Below, piece after piece: positions 1-10,620 of a stretch of DNA of 64,000 bases; position 1 is the first letter of the stretch; every line of letters starts with the position of its first letter. The stretch covers positions 158,142,642 to 158,206,641 of the forward strand of contig CM077667.1 of assembly GCA_039707655.1 (NCBI GenBank), given 5' to 3'. The notes under the pieces are model-generated. The model was not told the DNA's origin, made no database searches, and saw nothing but the letters and a program-made list of their open reading frames with translations. A program made the position numbers and the translations under genes. The stretch is from Elymus sibiricus. Lineage: Eukaryota; Streptophyta; Magnoliopsida; Poales; Poaceae.

Positions 1-1
1 C

Positions 2-1981
2 AAGGTCCATCTCCTTGAGTTCTTCAGGAGTCTTGAGGTGAGACAGAATGGCCCAAGTGCGATTGAAGACTTCATGAAGATAATAGTGGTTCCTCCTCAC
101 AGAGTTGTGCGTGACGGTCATGTCTCGAAGGAGTGAACCAAACTGACGCTTTACCCACTTGTGATTACGATCAATCTTCTGATGAATACTTAGAAGAAGC
201 TCGCGATCAGTCATCACACGAGGGGCAGTATCTTGAGGATTTTGCGCTGAGGCCTTTGCAGCAGAATCTTGGGTAGCAGTGTCATCATTGGTGGAATAAG
301 ATGCAGCTTTGCGAAACTGACCATCCAATGGACGAGTACCTTCATCAATGACAGCTTTGCCTTTTCCCTTAACTGAAGAAAATGTGTTTTTGAGGACTTC
401 GATTGGAGGCAGGAAGCTGAAGTGATTCTGAAAATCAGCCTTGAATGGAAGTGAAGACTTCGATCTGATGAATTTCATGATCCAGGGAGCGTAAGGCTTC
501 AATTCAAATGGAGCTGAAGCAGCATTGGCCAAAGTCCTCATGAAGAAATCATGGTAGTTGATGGGAATCCCATGAATGATGTTGAATAGCATGTTCTTCA
601 TGGTTCCCTCCACTTCTTCTTCTTCAGAGTTGTGGCCCTTCTTCATCAGCACTTGCATCAGGTGATTTTGCAGAGCAGGTTCATCAAACTGGCATCTTGC
701 CCCTTCTAAGGGAATTGGTACTGTGACTGATCGAAGCAATTCAGAGGCTGGAGCAGTGTAGTGAGTTGATCCAGTCATCCAGTCCAAGACCCAAGAATTG
801 ACATCAGAGGCAGCACCTGAGATGTGCAAGGAGGCATAGAATTGAAGAATTAGCTCTTCATTCCAATCACATTTCTCAGCACAGAAAGGAAGAATTCCTG
901 CATCATGAAGGATTGCGAGCACCGGTGTGAAGCATGGGATGGTTTCCATGTCCGCGTGAGGAATTTGCTGGTGCTCGAAGACTTTCTCCTTGTCAAACAG
1001 TACTGATGCATAGTAATTCATCTGTGTGGGTGTCCAGAATCTGGTGCGTCCGGCCCTTGCAGAGTCATATGGATTTGGTCCATTGAAGAAAATGTGCTCA
1101 TTGAAGAAATTGGTCTTGAGGAATTTGGGGTGCTTTGAGCTTTTGAAAGGCATCTTGGGCTTTGGCTGAATATTTGGCTTGAAGCGGCCCACAACTTCCA
1201 TAGGAGGAACTTCTTCAGATTGAGGAATTTGAATAGCAGTTTCCTCATTTGCAATTTGAGTAGCAATTTCTTCAGCTGTTGCAGCTGGAATTTCTTCAGT
1301 ATGAATTTCTTCAGTCTGGGCTGGAGACTGAGGAATTTGAGTAAGGGGAGTGGTCATTGGAGAATTTGGGTGTGCAGCTTCCCAATATTCATCATTGATG
1401 AGAGGAGTAGTGTTTCCAATATCCACTTCCTCTTCCATTTCTTCAACGCCGGCCTCTTCAGCAGTCAACTGAGGCTTGGGCGATGATACCAGTGGAGTTG
1501 AAGCATTTGCTTCCACTTCAATTTCTTCATCAATCTGCTCTGAGGAAGCAGCAGATTGATCTTCTTCATCTTCATCATTTGGAATTTCATAGTCAGTACC
1601 AAATGGAACTATCTCATAGGCAGGTACGGAGGAGATTGGGGTTGCATCAATGGGATCAGTTGAAGAACTTGTCAGTGTCTTCAATTTCTTCACTGCTGAG
1701 GAATCTGAAGTTGATGCTTTTCTTTTCTTGGCAGTTATCTTCTCCGCAGCCTTGGTTTTCTTCGCTTCTGATGCAGAAGGAAGGTTGATGTTCTTCACCC
1801 TTGAGGACTTTGCAGTTTCAGTAGAGGGTGAAGGTGAAGCATTTTCTTCAGGCACGACTGATGCAGTCGTCCTAGCAGTCTCAATTTCTTCAGGCGCAGC
1901 AAAAGTTTCAGCTGGCCTAGCAGTTTCTTCAGCCTGAGGAATTTGTTGTTGCAATTGAGTTGCAACCCTTTGTTGTGATCT
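2..1981 (-). CDS. Additional (env-like position) ORF of E1, C-terminal part, open to window edge
   Basis: The minus-strand frame whose codons end at positions 1 mod 3 has no stop from the TAA at 1982-1984 down to position 2, about 660 codons. It runs off the window, so it has no visible stop. It continues the ORF at 1795-3261 after one frameshift in the overlap (about 1795-1981). The first third is rich in Glu, Ala, Thr and Pro and is probably disordered. It is followed by a more ordered region with NEELILQFYA near 862-833 and YAPWIMKFI further on. The same motifs occur at equivalent places in E2. The pattern recalls the 'putative plant transposon protein' family that also occurs in Athila elements; that is a recollection, not a search result. 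Function is unknown. The position after pol is that of the env-like ORF of SIRE elements, but no signal peptide or convincing membrane segment is visible. Confidence 0.75.
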
Positions 1982-3261
1982 TTAACTGCAGCTTGGGCTG
2001 CCCTCACAAATCTTACTTTTGTGCCCTTCCATTCAGCATCATATTTTGCTTGTTCATCAGTCAGGCAGCGAATCTCAGACTGAACTGTGATGAGTTGAGT
2101 GGGAGTCAAATTCATCACATTGTTCTTCAGGAACTTTTCTTTTCTTGCCCTGCTCCTCTTAGCTTTCTGAGCTTGTTCTCTTTTCCATTTTTCTTCAGCA
2201 ATAAAGTGTGTGAGGACATGGTCCATACCAAGAGGTAACTTTAGTGAGGAAAGGGGAGTGCTAGGATCCTCATGCCATATGTCGATGAAATTGAGGATCA
2301 TCTTAGGATCCAGCATTAGAGGAACAGAGCTGCCCTTTGCAATTGCAGCCTTCTGCTGACTGGTTCTGATGATTTCTTCCAATTCTTCATTGGTAGCTTC
2401 ATCATTATCCTCAGATCCTGAGGGTACATTTACAGCAACTTGGCTTTTGTGAGGACTCGGTCTCTGACATCGTCCAGCAGTTCTATTGATCTTCATCAAG
2501 GTAGGACTTGTTGAAGACTGTTCTTGGGCTGAGGAACTTGCAGAGGCCCCTGAAGCAAGATGTACAGGAGTTGAAGACTTTGCGGCAGCAGCAGATGATT
2601 GTGCAGCAACTGAAGGCATAGCAGTGGCCTTTGAAGAATCGGCTTGAGGATTTTGCTGTGATGACTTTGAAGTTGAAGATTTTGATTTTACAGCAGATTT
2701 CTTCACCAGCGATTTCTTCAGAGCACTCTCAGACGCTCCGGCAGAGGCAGCAGCAGCAGAATCTTCATTGAATTTCTTCACTGCAGCTTTGGCAGTTCGC
2801 TGAAGTTTTTGTTGAAGCTTTGCCCATTCATTAGGAAAGTCTTCACCACGAGCAATGCTAGTGGAATCGACTTCTTGGTCATCAGCAGGAGGAGCCCTTT
2901 TGCAAGGAGGTTTGAGGGCGAATTTCCTCATGTATTTGGGAGTGACATAGCGATAGTCTCTCCATTCCTTCATCCACCTCCGTTCAATCCTCTGAATTCT
3001 GATTTTCCTCTGCTCTTTGGTTTCTTTCCCATGAATGGCTTCATCTGGAGTGCAGTACCCAGCATATAAATCCTCAGGCATCTCAAAAGCAGTGTTCTGT
3101 TCTGCCTTGTTTCCACCCTTCTGAGGTCTTTTGCCATCAGCCATTTTCTACACTTGATGACTTTGAACTCTTGATGATTCTGAAGTTGTGCACAGTTTTT
3201 CCTCAAGAAACGCTGCAAATGAGTTAAGTTGATGAGAACCTAGTGATTCATCAGCAGACAT
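1795..3261 (-). pseudogene. Additional ORF of E1, N-terminal part
   Basis: The start codon is probably the ATG at 3261-3259, just after a splice-acceptor-like site. The peptide begins MSADESLGSH and matches MSAAESLGSH in E2. A TAG at 3150-3148 interrupts this copy. Reading resumes in the same frame at the ATG at 3144 (MADGKRPQKGG), giving 449 codons to the stop at 1795. A conserved block KIRIQRIERRWMKEWRDYRY has a clear counterpart in E2 (Lys/Arg/Trp-rich, KNRIQWIRRYWAVEW). A Ser/Ala/Lys-rich low-complexity stretch follows, then a helical Lys-rich segment. The last about 60 residues of this frame become Leu/Lys-only, which marks a frameshift into the frame open from 1981 to 2. No enzymatic motif is recognised. 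Confidence 0.7.
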
Positions 3262-3269
3262 TTTGGTAC

Positions 3270-3595
3270 CTGTGAACAGAGTATAGGTGCGAGGAATTTG
3301 AAGAGGTCATATGCGTTCTCAGAAATTTTTAAGAATACATCAAGTTGAGGATTTTGACCATAGATGTCTTGAGGAATTTCACTAAGTGTTCTTTGTCTTA
3401 GGTTCCAGAGTTGTGCGAATATGTAGATCCACACAATTGAGGAATCTTGAAGAAAATCATAACTTAGGGAAAAACATCAAGGGATTGAAACATGTAAGGT
3501 ACTTAAGAAGATGATTCTTGAAGAACAAACACTTTTGAGGATTTTGTGGAAGATATGAAGATCAAACAAGGGCAGTAAAATTAGATTTTATTTAC
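3270..3595 (-). other. Predicted GT-AG intron in the leader of the E1 additional ORF
   Basis: On the minus strand a donor GGGTAAAT (GT at 3595-3594) and an acceptor TTCACAG (AG at 3271-3270) bound 326 nt. The acceptor lies 9 nt before the likely ATG at 3261. E2 has the same boundaries (22789-23111, 323 nt), with a near-identical context on both sides (TCGTGTTCTTC before the donor, TTCACAGGTAC at the acceptor). The conserved ends and length support a real intron. RNA data would settle it. Confidence 0.5.
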
Positions 3596-3857
3596 CCTGA
3601 CGAAGAACACGACGAACAGTGAGATGGAATCGGGGAAGTTCGTCCGTCCAGATCTCCCACGCCCTAGATTGGCAGAGGGAGACAGCTACAGCGGTGGCGG
3701 GATGAAGACTTCCGCGGCCGATGCGAGTACGGCGACGGCGAGGTCGAGGCAGTGAAGCTCTTCCTCTCCGGCGGCGATGATTTTAGCGGCGGCGCTAGGT
3801 CTGAGCTCGGGAGAGATGGGAGTGAGGAGTAACTCGAGCACAGTGAAGGGAAGGGGG

Positions 3858-3865
3858 TATTTATA
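3858..3865 (-). promoter_or_regulatory. Internal TATA box upstream of the E1 additional ORF
   Basis: The minus strand reads CTATAAATACCCCC. It is followed by a GC-rich leader of about 270 nt containing CTAGCGCCGCCGC, then the predicted intron and the ORF start. E2 has TATAAATA at the matching place (22521-22528), and the TATA-to-donor distance is almost equal (270 versus 268 nt). This lies outside the LTR, in the spacer between pol and the additional ORF. Confidence 0.5.
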
Positions 3866-4598
3866 GTGGCAGTAAAAACAAATCGGCCTGAAGATTTTGG
3901 ACCAGATTGCCCCTGACCCTTACTCTCCATGCGACATGTGTCACCCACGATCTGAGTAGTGGAGATCATGGGAGATCGTGGCTTATCCAGTCGCAGGAAT
4001 CGGAACGGTTTGAGCGGGAAGCGCCGAAAAATTTGATAGTGAAAATTTTAAATTTTCGTTCGCAAATTCTTCAGCTGTCAAGGACACAGTGAAGACTTTG
4101 AACGAGTTTCAAAGTAGAAGGCATATGAAGAATTTGTGAACAGACTGGGTTGAGTTTAGCATAGAGGGGGAACGGGTCCGATCACATTCACTTAGATGAA
4201 AATCAACTTGAAGAATTAGCTATAAGTGAATGCTGTTGAGGACATTGAAAACTCACAAATATATATATATAGTCAATGAAGAACATCAGTTTCATAGTTG
4301 AAGAATTTGAAAAGTTGAGGAATTTGCAAACTTGAGGAGTTTGAAAATTTGAAGAATTTGCAAAATGACGAAAAACTCAACTCTGAAGAATTTCAACTAT
4401 TGTTGGTGGCGTGACCCGCCGTATAAGAATGATGATTTTAGACACCACCTACAATTGTCGTAGGGTTCTGAGAATCAAATTCTTCGTTAATTTCTTCACA
4501 CTTAGAGAGTTATTCTTCATTGATTGAAGAAAAACGTTACTTCGTGTGTTGCACATCAAAGTCATCAATTTTGCATAAGTGTTAGGAGGTGTGTCCTT
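3866..4598 (-). other. Spacer between RNase H and internal promoter of E1
   Basis: This is non-coding spacer of about 0.7 kb on the minus strand, matching the 21835-22520 spacer of E2. It is AT-rich, with many GAAGAATTTG-like repeats and a short AT microsatellite at about 4258-4270. No long frame is open. Confidence 0.5.
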
Positions 4599-7500
4599 TC
4601 AAAGAACATTCAAAGATTCTAAGATATTTAGCTCACACCGCAACTTGCAAAATCTCTTTTCATCCAAGGGCTTAGTGAAGATATCGGCCAGTTGTTCTTC
4701 AGTGGGGATGTGGTCGATGGAGATGTCGCCCTTGAGTACATGATCTCGAAGAAAATGATGACGAATCTGGATGTGCTTGGTCTTGGAGTGCTGAACTGGG
4801 TTGTAAGCAATCTTGATAGCGCTCTCATTGTCGCAGTAGAGAGGCACATTCTTCACGTTGATGCCATAGTCCTTGAGGGTTTGCTTCATCCACAGCAACT
4901 GAGCGCAGCAAGAACCAGCAGCAATGTACTCAGCTTCAGCAGTAGAAAGTGACACGCAGTTCTACTTCTTCGAGGACCAACAGACTAAGGATCGTCCGAG
5001 GAAATGACATGTGCCTGAGGTTGACTTGCGATCCACACGATCTCCAGCATAGTCAGCATGTGAGTATCCAACGAGGTGAAGATTTGAGCCCTTGGGATAC
5101 CATAATCCAAGCGTTGGTGTGTGAGCTAAGTATCGAAGAATATGTTTCACAGCCTTATGGTGTGATTCCTTCGGTGTTGCTTGGAATTGGGCACACATGC
5201 AAACACTTAGCATAATATCAGGCCTAGATGCACATATATACAATAAAGAGCCAATCATGGAGCGGTATACCTTCTGATCGAAATCTTTACCATTTTCGTC
5301 AGTGCAGAGGTGGCCTTTTGAAGGCATTGGAGTTTTGACGCCTTTGCATTCGTGCATGTTGAATTTCCTCAAAACGTCCTTGAGGTATTTCTCTTGTGAG
5401 ATGAAGATGCCATTGTCTTGCTGATGAATTTGAAGACCTAAGAAGAATTTCAACTCTCCCATCATAGACATTTGATATTCTTCACTCATCATATAGGCAA
5501 ATTCATCACTGTAACGTTTGTCAGTACATCCAAATATAATATCGTCTACATATATTTGGCATATGAACAGTTCATTGTCATAGGATTTAGTGAAAAGAGT
5601 TGGGTCGAGTGAACCGGGTTTGAAGCCTTTCTTCATGAGGAATTCCTTCAGAGTATCATACCACGCCCGAGGGGCCTGCTTGAGGCCATAGAGGGCCTTG
5701 TTGAGTCTGAAGACTTTGTCAGGATGCTTAGGATCTTCAAAACCTGGGGGTTGAGCAACATATACTTCTTCCTCAAGCTTACCATTGAGGAATACACTTT
5801 TCACATCCATTGATATAGAGTGATATCATGATGGTTAGCATAAGCAAGCAATATGCGAATAGCTTCAAGTCTAGCAACAGGTGCAAAAGTTTCATCAAAG
5901 TCAATTCCTTCAACCTGTGTGTAGCCTTGAGCTACAAGACGAGCCTTATTCCTTACCACAAGGCCATTTTCATCTTGCTTGTTGCGGTAGATCCACATGG
6001 TACCTATGATGTTATGCTTGCGAGGATCTGGTCGCTTGACAAGTTCCCACACGTTGTTGAGCTTGAATTGATGCAATTCATCTTGCATAGCTTGAATCCA
6101 CTCAGGTTCTTGGAAGGCTTCATCAACTTTGGTGGGCTCTATCATAGAGACAAAAGCAAAATGCCCACAAAAGTTAGTCAGATGTGAAGCTCTTGAGCGA
6201 GTGAGAGGACCTGGTGCATTGATGTTGTCGATGATTTTGTCAATCTGAACTTCATTTGCATCTCTTGGATGAGCAGGTTGACGTGGCTGAGGATTTTCTT
6301 CAGCACCATTTTCTTCAGGTGTATTAGCATGAGTGTCTTCATTTGCTGGAATGATTTCCTCAGTAGGTTGAGGATTTTCTTCAGTGGGTACAACATCTTC
6401 AGTAGCTTTCAACTTAATGGATTCCTCAGGAGATATTTCATCTGGCACAGAAGGCAGGTGCTCTCTTTGCGAGCCGTTAGTTTCATCGAACCGCACATCT
6501 ACAGTTTCAACAACCTTTTGATCGTGGGTGTTGAAAACTATGTAGGTGTGCGAGTCCTTTCCGTAACCAAGCATAAAACCTTCATGTGCTTTCGGTGCAA
6601 ATTTGGAACTGTGGTGAGGATCTCTTATCCAGCATTTTGCACCAAAGACTTTGAGATAACTTACATTGGGTTTCTTGCCAGTCATAAGTTCATATGATGT
6701 CTTCTTGAAGAATTTGTGAAGATATACCCGGTTGATGATGTGGCATGCTGTATCAATTGCCTCGGGCCAGAAGCGACGAGGAGTCTTGTATTCATCAAGC
6801 ATGGTGCGAGCCATTTCAACAAGAGTCCTGTTTTTGTGCTCCACGACGCCGTTCTGCTGAGGAGTATATGGGGCAGATAGCTCATGAGTAATACCAAGTT
6901 CATCAAGATATTCATCAAGATTGGTGTTCTTGAACTCAGTCCCATTATCACTCCTGATATGCTTGATCTTGACGCCGAAGTTTGTTGAGGCCCTTGAAGC
7001 AAATCGTCTGAAGACATCCTGCACTTCAGACTTGTACAGAATAATATGCACCCAAGTGTAACGAGAGTAATCATCAACAATGACAAATCCATACAAACAT
7101 GAAGAATTTGTTAGTGTGGAGTAATGAGTGGGGCCAAAGAGGTCCATGTGAAGCAGTTCAAAAGGTCGAGTCGTGGTCATGATTGTCTTCGAGGGATGCT
7201 TGGATCTGGTCATCTTCCCAGACTCACAAGCACCACACAGGTGATCCTTGAGGAATTTGACACCTTCAATGCCAATGACGTGCTTTTTCTTCACGAGTGT
7301 GTGCAAGTTCCTCATACCAGCATGTCCAAGTCGTCGATGCCACAGCCAGCCTTCTAAGGACTTTGCAAGTAGGCACGTGGCAGGCTGAGGACCTGTAGAG
7401 AAATCAACAATATACAAGTCTCCTCTCCTAAAGCCTTCGAAGACTTTGGAATGGTCAGATTCCATGCTGACAACACAACGATATTTTCCAAAGATGACAA

Positions 7501-7740
7501 TCATATCAAGATCACAAAGCATTGAGACAGACATGAGGTTGAACCCGAGGGATTCGACAAGCATCACCTTGTCCATGTGTCGATCCTTGGAGATTGCAAC
7601 CTTACCTAGACCCAATACCTTGCTTTTTCCTTTGTCAGCGTACGTGATATGCTTCAGATGAGATGGGGCAAGTGGCATGTTCATCAGTAGACTCTTGTCA
7701 CCAGTCATGTGGTTGGTGCATCCACTGTTGAGGACCCACT
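4599..7740 (-). pseudogene. pol: E1 copia pol: protease, integrase, reverse transcriptase, RNase H
   Basis: This encodes the enzymes that mature, copy and integrate the element. The protease site is at 7729-7721 but reads NSG instead of DSG. It is followed by the GAG-pre-integrase zinc motif (WHRRLGH ... CGACESGK), then integrase with MDLFGP, SDNGTEF and NGVVEHKN, which supply the D, D and E positions. Reverse transcriptase starts at [13 protein letters not shown] and carries YVDDIIFG. RNase H has LSTAEAEYIAA and ends FTKPLDEKRF. Lesions: a 1-base deletion near 5811 shifts frame inside reverse transcriptase, just before [10 protein letters not shown]; a TAG at 4964-4962 replaces a Gln codon in RNase H; the catalytic protease Asp is lost. 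The frame differs from that of gag, so at least one more shift lies between 7740 and 8126. Confidence 0.9.
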
Positions 7741-8399
7741 CGGTAGTTTTTGGAGTATCCTCCTGCAGATGAATTAGTACAACTTACGAACTCATATGCT
7801 TCAGAGTGAAGAATATGACATCAAATTCATCAGGCAGAATTTCATCACACAACATAGTAAGTAAAGCAGTGTGAGGACGTGAGAAATGAGGAATTCATTT
7901 CTACATGATTAGCTTGCGTCCTTTCAAGCATTTCTTCAGGTCTCCAGCAAATTCATCAGACGTTCAAGTTCGTCTGGAGACCTGACCCTGCATAAGAAGC
8001 TAGTTCAATTTCTTCACCACCCACATCTGGAGGGGTGGCAAAGAGTTCATCATTCTGCGAGCACCATATGAGAAAGGAGGCATTGAAGCTAGTGCACTTC
8101 GTTTCACAGGATTAGGGTTAGAGTACTCATATGAATAAGCAGAGAAATTCTTCGGGACTTATGAACATAATGATTTGAAGAATAATGCACATATTCAGAA
8201 CTCTTAGATTTTCCCTGCGAAACAGATGCATTAGCACGGGAATGATACATTTGACCATTTGAGGAATTTGGTCCAAGTGAAGACTTTGGTCCATATGAGG
8301 AATTTGTTCTGGGTTCCTTTTCTTCATGGGTGGGGTCGTGAGGACATTCACTTGAAGATTTTCCAAGCAACTCTTAGGAACCCAGATTTTCCTCATAGG
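7741..8399 (-). pseudogene. E1 gag-to-protease junction, frame-broken
   Basis: The gag frame continues past the TAA at 8402-8400 with MRKIWVPKS and stays open to about 8127. The protease/integrase frame is already open upstream of the NSG site near 7740. Between them are Ser/Asn/Tyr-rich codons in more than one frame, consistent with one or more small indels in a gag-pol linker. No separate gene is seen. Confidence 0.5.
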
Positions 8400-10553
8400 T
8401 TAACCGTTCCTGCAGTTAGTTCCAACAAATCTGGCAAATACTTCACCTTTCTGATTTTTGAAGAATTTGTAGTTGGAGTCAAGTGACTCATCAGAGGAAT
8501 ATGAAGTTTCACAAGTAAAGCCAGATAAAGTGGATGGATCCACGGGAGGTCCTTTTGCAGCAACCCATGAGGTTTTGGGGTGCTGTTCGGGTGTCCAGTA
8601 GGATCCATCAGCATTGAGTTTCCTCTCAAATGCAATACCCTCTTTCCTAGGGTTCCTGTTCAGAATCTTCTTTTTGAGCACATCACAAAGGGTTTGATGC
8701 CCTTTGAGCCTTTTGTACATGCCTGTCACATACAATTCCTTCAACCCTGCATTTTCGTCAGTGATACTTGTGGTATCCTCAGATGAGGAATTTGTGACCA
8801 CGGGGATAGTTGAAGAATTTGCAGCAATAGAAGCATTTGAACATTCAGGTGAAGAATTAGCAGTTTCACATTCGATGCATTTCATACATGGTGGAACAAA
8901 TTCTTCCTGAGCGGTACTGATCTGTTGAGGCAGTAAGGAATCGTTTTCCCTTTGGAGATCCTCATGAGCCACTCTTAGTTTCTCAAGATCTTGCTTTCTT
9001 TGAAGAAATTCATAAGAAAGCTTCTCATGGTCAGCTAAGAGAGCATTATGATGACTCTGAAGGTTATCATACTTTGTCTGAAGACTTTTGAGATCATCAG
9101 ACAGAGTTTGAGTCCGATCCACTTCCTCATTCAACAGATCATCGCTTTTGTCTAGCAATTTCTGAAGCTTTTCAAGTGCACTTTGTTGCTTAGTGACAAT
9201 TTTAGCAAGTTTGGCATAGCTAGGTTTCACATATTCATCAGATTCACCTTCACTTGATTCAGAAGAAGAGTGATGCTTGTGTACCTTGGAACTTTTTGCC
9301 ATGAAGCAGTAAGTGGGAGCATATTCATCATTGCTGACGTCAGAGTCGTTGGAGTGGTCATTTTCTACATCGTTGAAGATGGACTTGCTGACGAAAACAG
9401 TGGCAAGAGCAAGGCTAGCAACACCAGAGTCAGACTCCTCCTCAGATTCTTCCTCTTCTTCATATTCTTCAGATTCTTCTTCAGAATCCATTTCCTTGCC
9501 AATGAAAGCCCGAGCCTTTCTGGAACCATTCTTCTTGTGGGATGAGGACTTTGAAGATGAGGACTTTTTAGTTGAGGATTTTGAAGATTTCTTCTTTTTC
9601 TTCGAGTCATCAGAACTGTAGTCCTTGTATTTCTTCTTCTTTGTTTCTTTTTCCCAGAGAGGACAGTCAGAGATAAAGTGACCAGACTTCTTGCATTTGT
9701 GACAAGTTCTCTTCTTGTAGTCGCTTGAGGAATCTGATTTCCTCAAACCACTTTTTGATGACTTTCCATATCGGCCTCTCCTTGAGAACTTTTGGAATTT
9801 CCTCACGAGCATTGCCAGCTCCTGACTCAGTTCTTCAGGATCACCAAGGCTACTATCAGAATCTTCGTCTTCGGATGAGGAAATTGCTTTTGCCTTCAGA
9901 GCACGAGATCTTCCATAGCTTGGTCCATAGAGGTCTCTCTTCTCAGCTTGTTGGAATTCATGAGTATTGAGTCTCTCAAGTATATCAGTAGGATCAAGTG
10001 ACTTGTAGTCTCCACGTTCTTGAATCATCAAAGCCAGTGTATCGAATGAGGAATCAAGAGATCTTAGCAGTTTCTTCACCACCTCGTGGTCAGTGATATC
10101 CGTGGCACCCAGTGCTTGAAGTTTGTTGGAGATATCAGTGAGGCAATCAAAAGTTTGCTGAACATTTTCATTGTCGAGTCTTTTGAAGCGGTTGAAGAGA
10201 TTGCGAAGAACATCAGCAAGAGAGTCACGTTGAGTGGAAACACCTTCATTGACTTTGGACAGCCTATCCCAGATAAGCTTAGCAGTCTCCAAAGCACTCA
10301 CTCTGCCATACTGACCTTTGCTCAGATGGCCACACATGATATTCTTCGCATGAGAATCGAGTTGCTTGAATTTCTTCGCATCAGCAGCAGTAACAGTCGG
10401 AGATGTGCGGGGAACACCATTTTCCACAACGTACCAGAGATCGTTGTCAATAGCTTCAAGATGCATGCGCATCTTGTTCTTCCAGTAGGGGTAGTCCGTC
10501 CCATCGAAGGTAGGACAGCCTGCGGAAACCTTGATCATACCTGCAGTCGACAT
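8400..10553 (-). CDS. gag: E1 copia gag polyprotein, 717 aa
   Basis: This is the nucleocapsid/capsid precursor that packages element RNA. The start MSTAGMIKVSAG lies 53 nt inside the PBS. Residues about 15-200 form a copia gag domain (FDGTDYPYWKNKMRMHL, later IWDRLSKV). The CCHC zinc knuckle CHKCKKSGHFISDC is at residues 284-297, flanked by Ser/Lys-rich and then Glu-rich acidic stretches. A long coiled coil occupies roughly residues 440-560 (heptads around KLQKLLDKSDDLLNEEVDR). The length is typical of SIRE/Maximus gags, which are larger than other copia gags. The ORF ends in TAA at 8402-8400, but the same frame continues as open sequence, so the stop may be secondary rather than the original gag end. 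Confidence 0.9.
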   Translation of the reverse strand: MSTAGMIKVSAGCPTFDGTDYPYWKNKMRMHLEAIDNDLWYVVENGVPRTSPTVTAADAKKFKQLDSHAKNIMCGHLSKGQYGRVSALETAKLIWDRLSKVNEGVSTQRDSLADVLRNLFNRFKRLDNENVQQTFDCLTDISNKLQALGATDITDHEVVKKLLRSLDSSFDTLALMIQERGDYKSLDPTDILERLNTHEFQQAEKRDLYGPSYGRSRALKAKAISSSEDEDSDSSLGDPEELSQELAMLVRKFQKFSRRGRYGKSSKSGLRKSDSSSDYKKRTCHKCKKSGHFISDCPLWEKETKKKKYKDYSSDDSKKKKKSSKSSTKKSSSSKSSSHKKNGSRKARAFIGKEMDSEEESEEYEEEEESEEESDSGVASLALATVFVSKSIFNDVENDHSNDSDVSNDEYAPTYCFMAKSSKVHKHHSSSESSEGESDEYVKPSYAKLAKIVTKQQSALEKLQKLLDKSDDLLNEEVDRTQTLSDDLKSLQTKYDNLQSHHNALLADHEKLSYEFLQRKQDLEKLRVAHEDLQRENDSLLPQQISTAQEEFVPPCMKCIECETANSSPECSNASIAANSSTIPVVTNSSSEDTTSITDENAGLKELYVTGMYKRLKGHQTLCDVLKKKILNRNPRKEGIAFERKLNADGSYWTPEQHPKTSWVAAKGPPVDPSTLSGFTCETSYSSDESLDSNYKFFKNQKGEVFARFVGTNCRNG

Positions 10554-10606
10554 AACTAGAACTCCAGGTGGTTAAACCAAAATCACACAGAACAAGGGAG
10601 TACCTT

Positions 10607-10618
10607 GCTCTGATACCA
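10607..10618 (-). promoter_or_regulatory. Primer-binding site of E1 (initiator tRNA-Met type)
   Basis: The minus strand reads TGGTATCAGAGC, two bases after the end of the 5' LTR. This is the usual plant copia and chromovirus primer site, complementary to the 3' end of initiator tRNA-Met. Confidence 0.9.
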
Positions 10619-10620
10619 AT

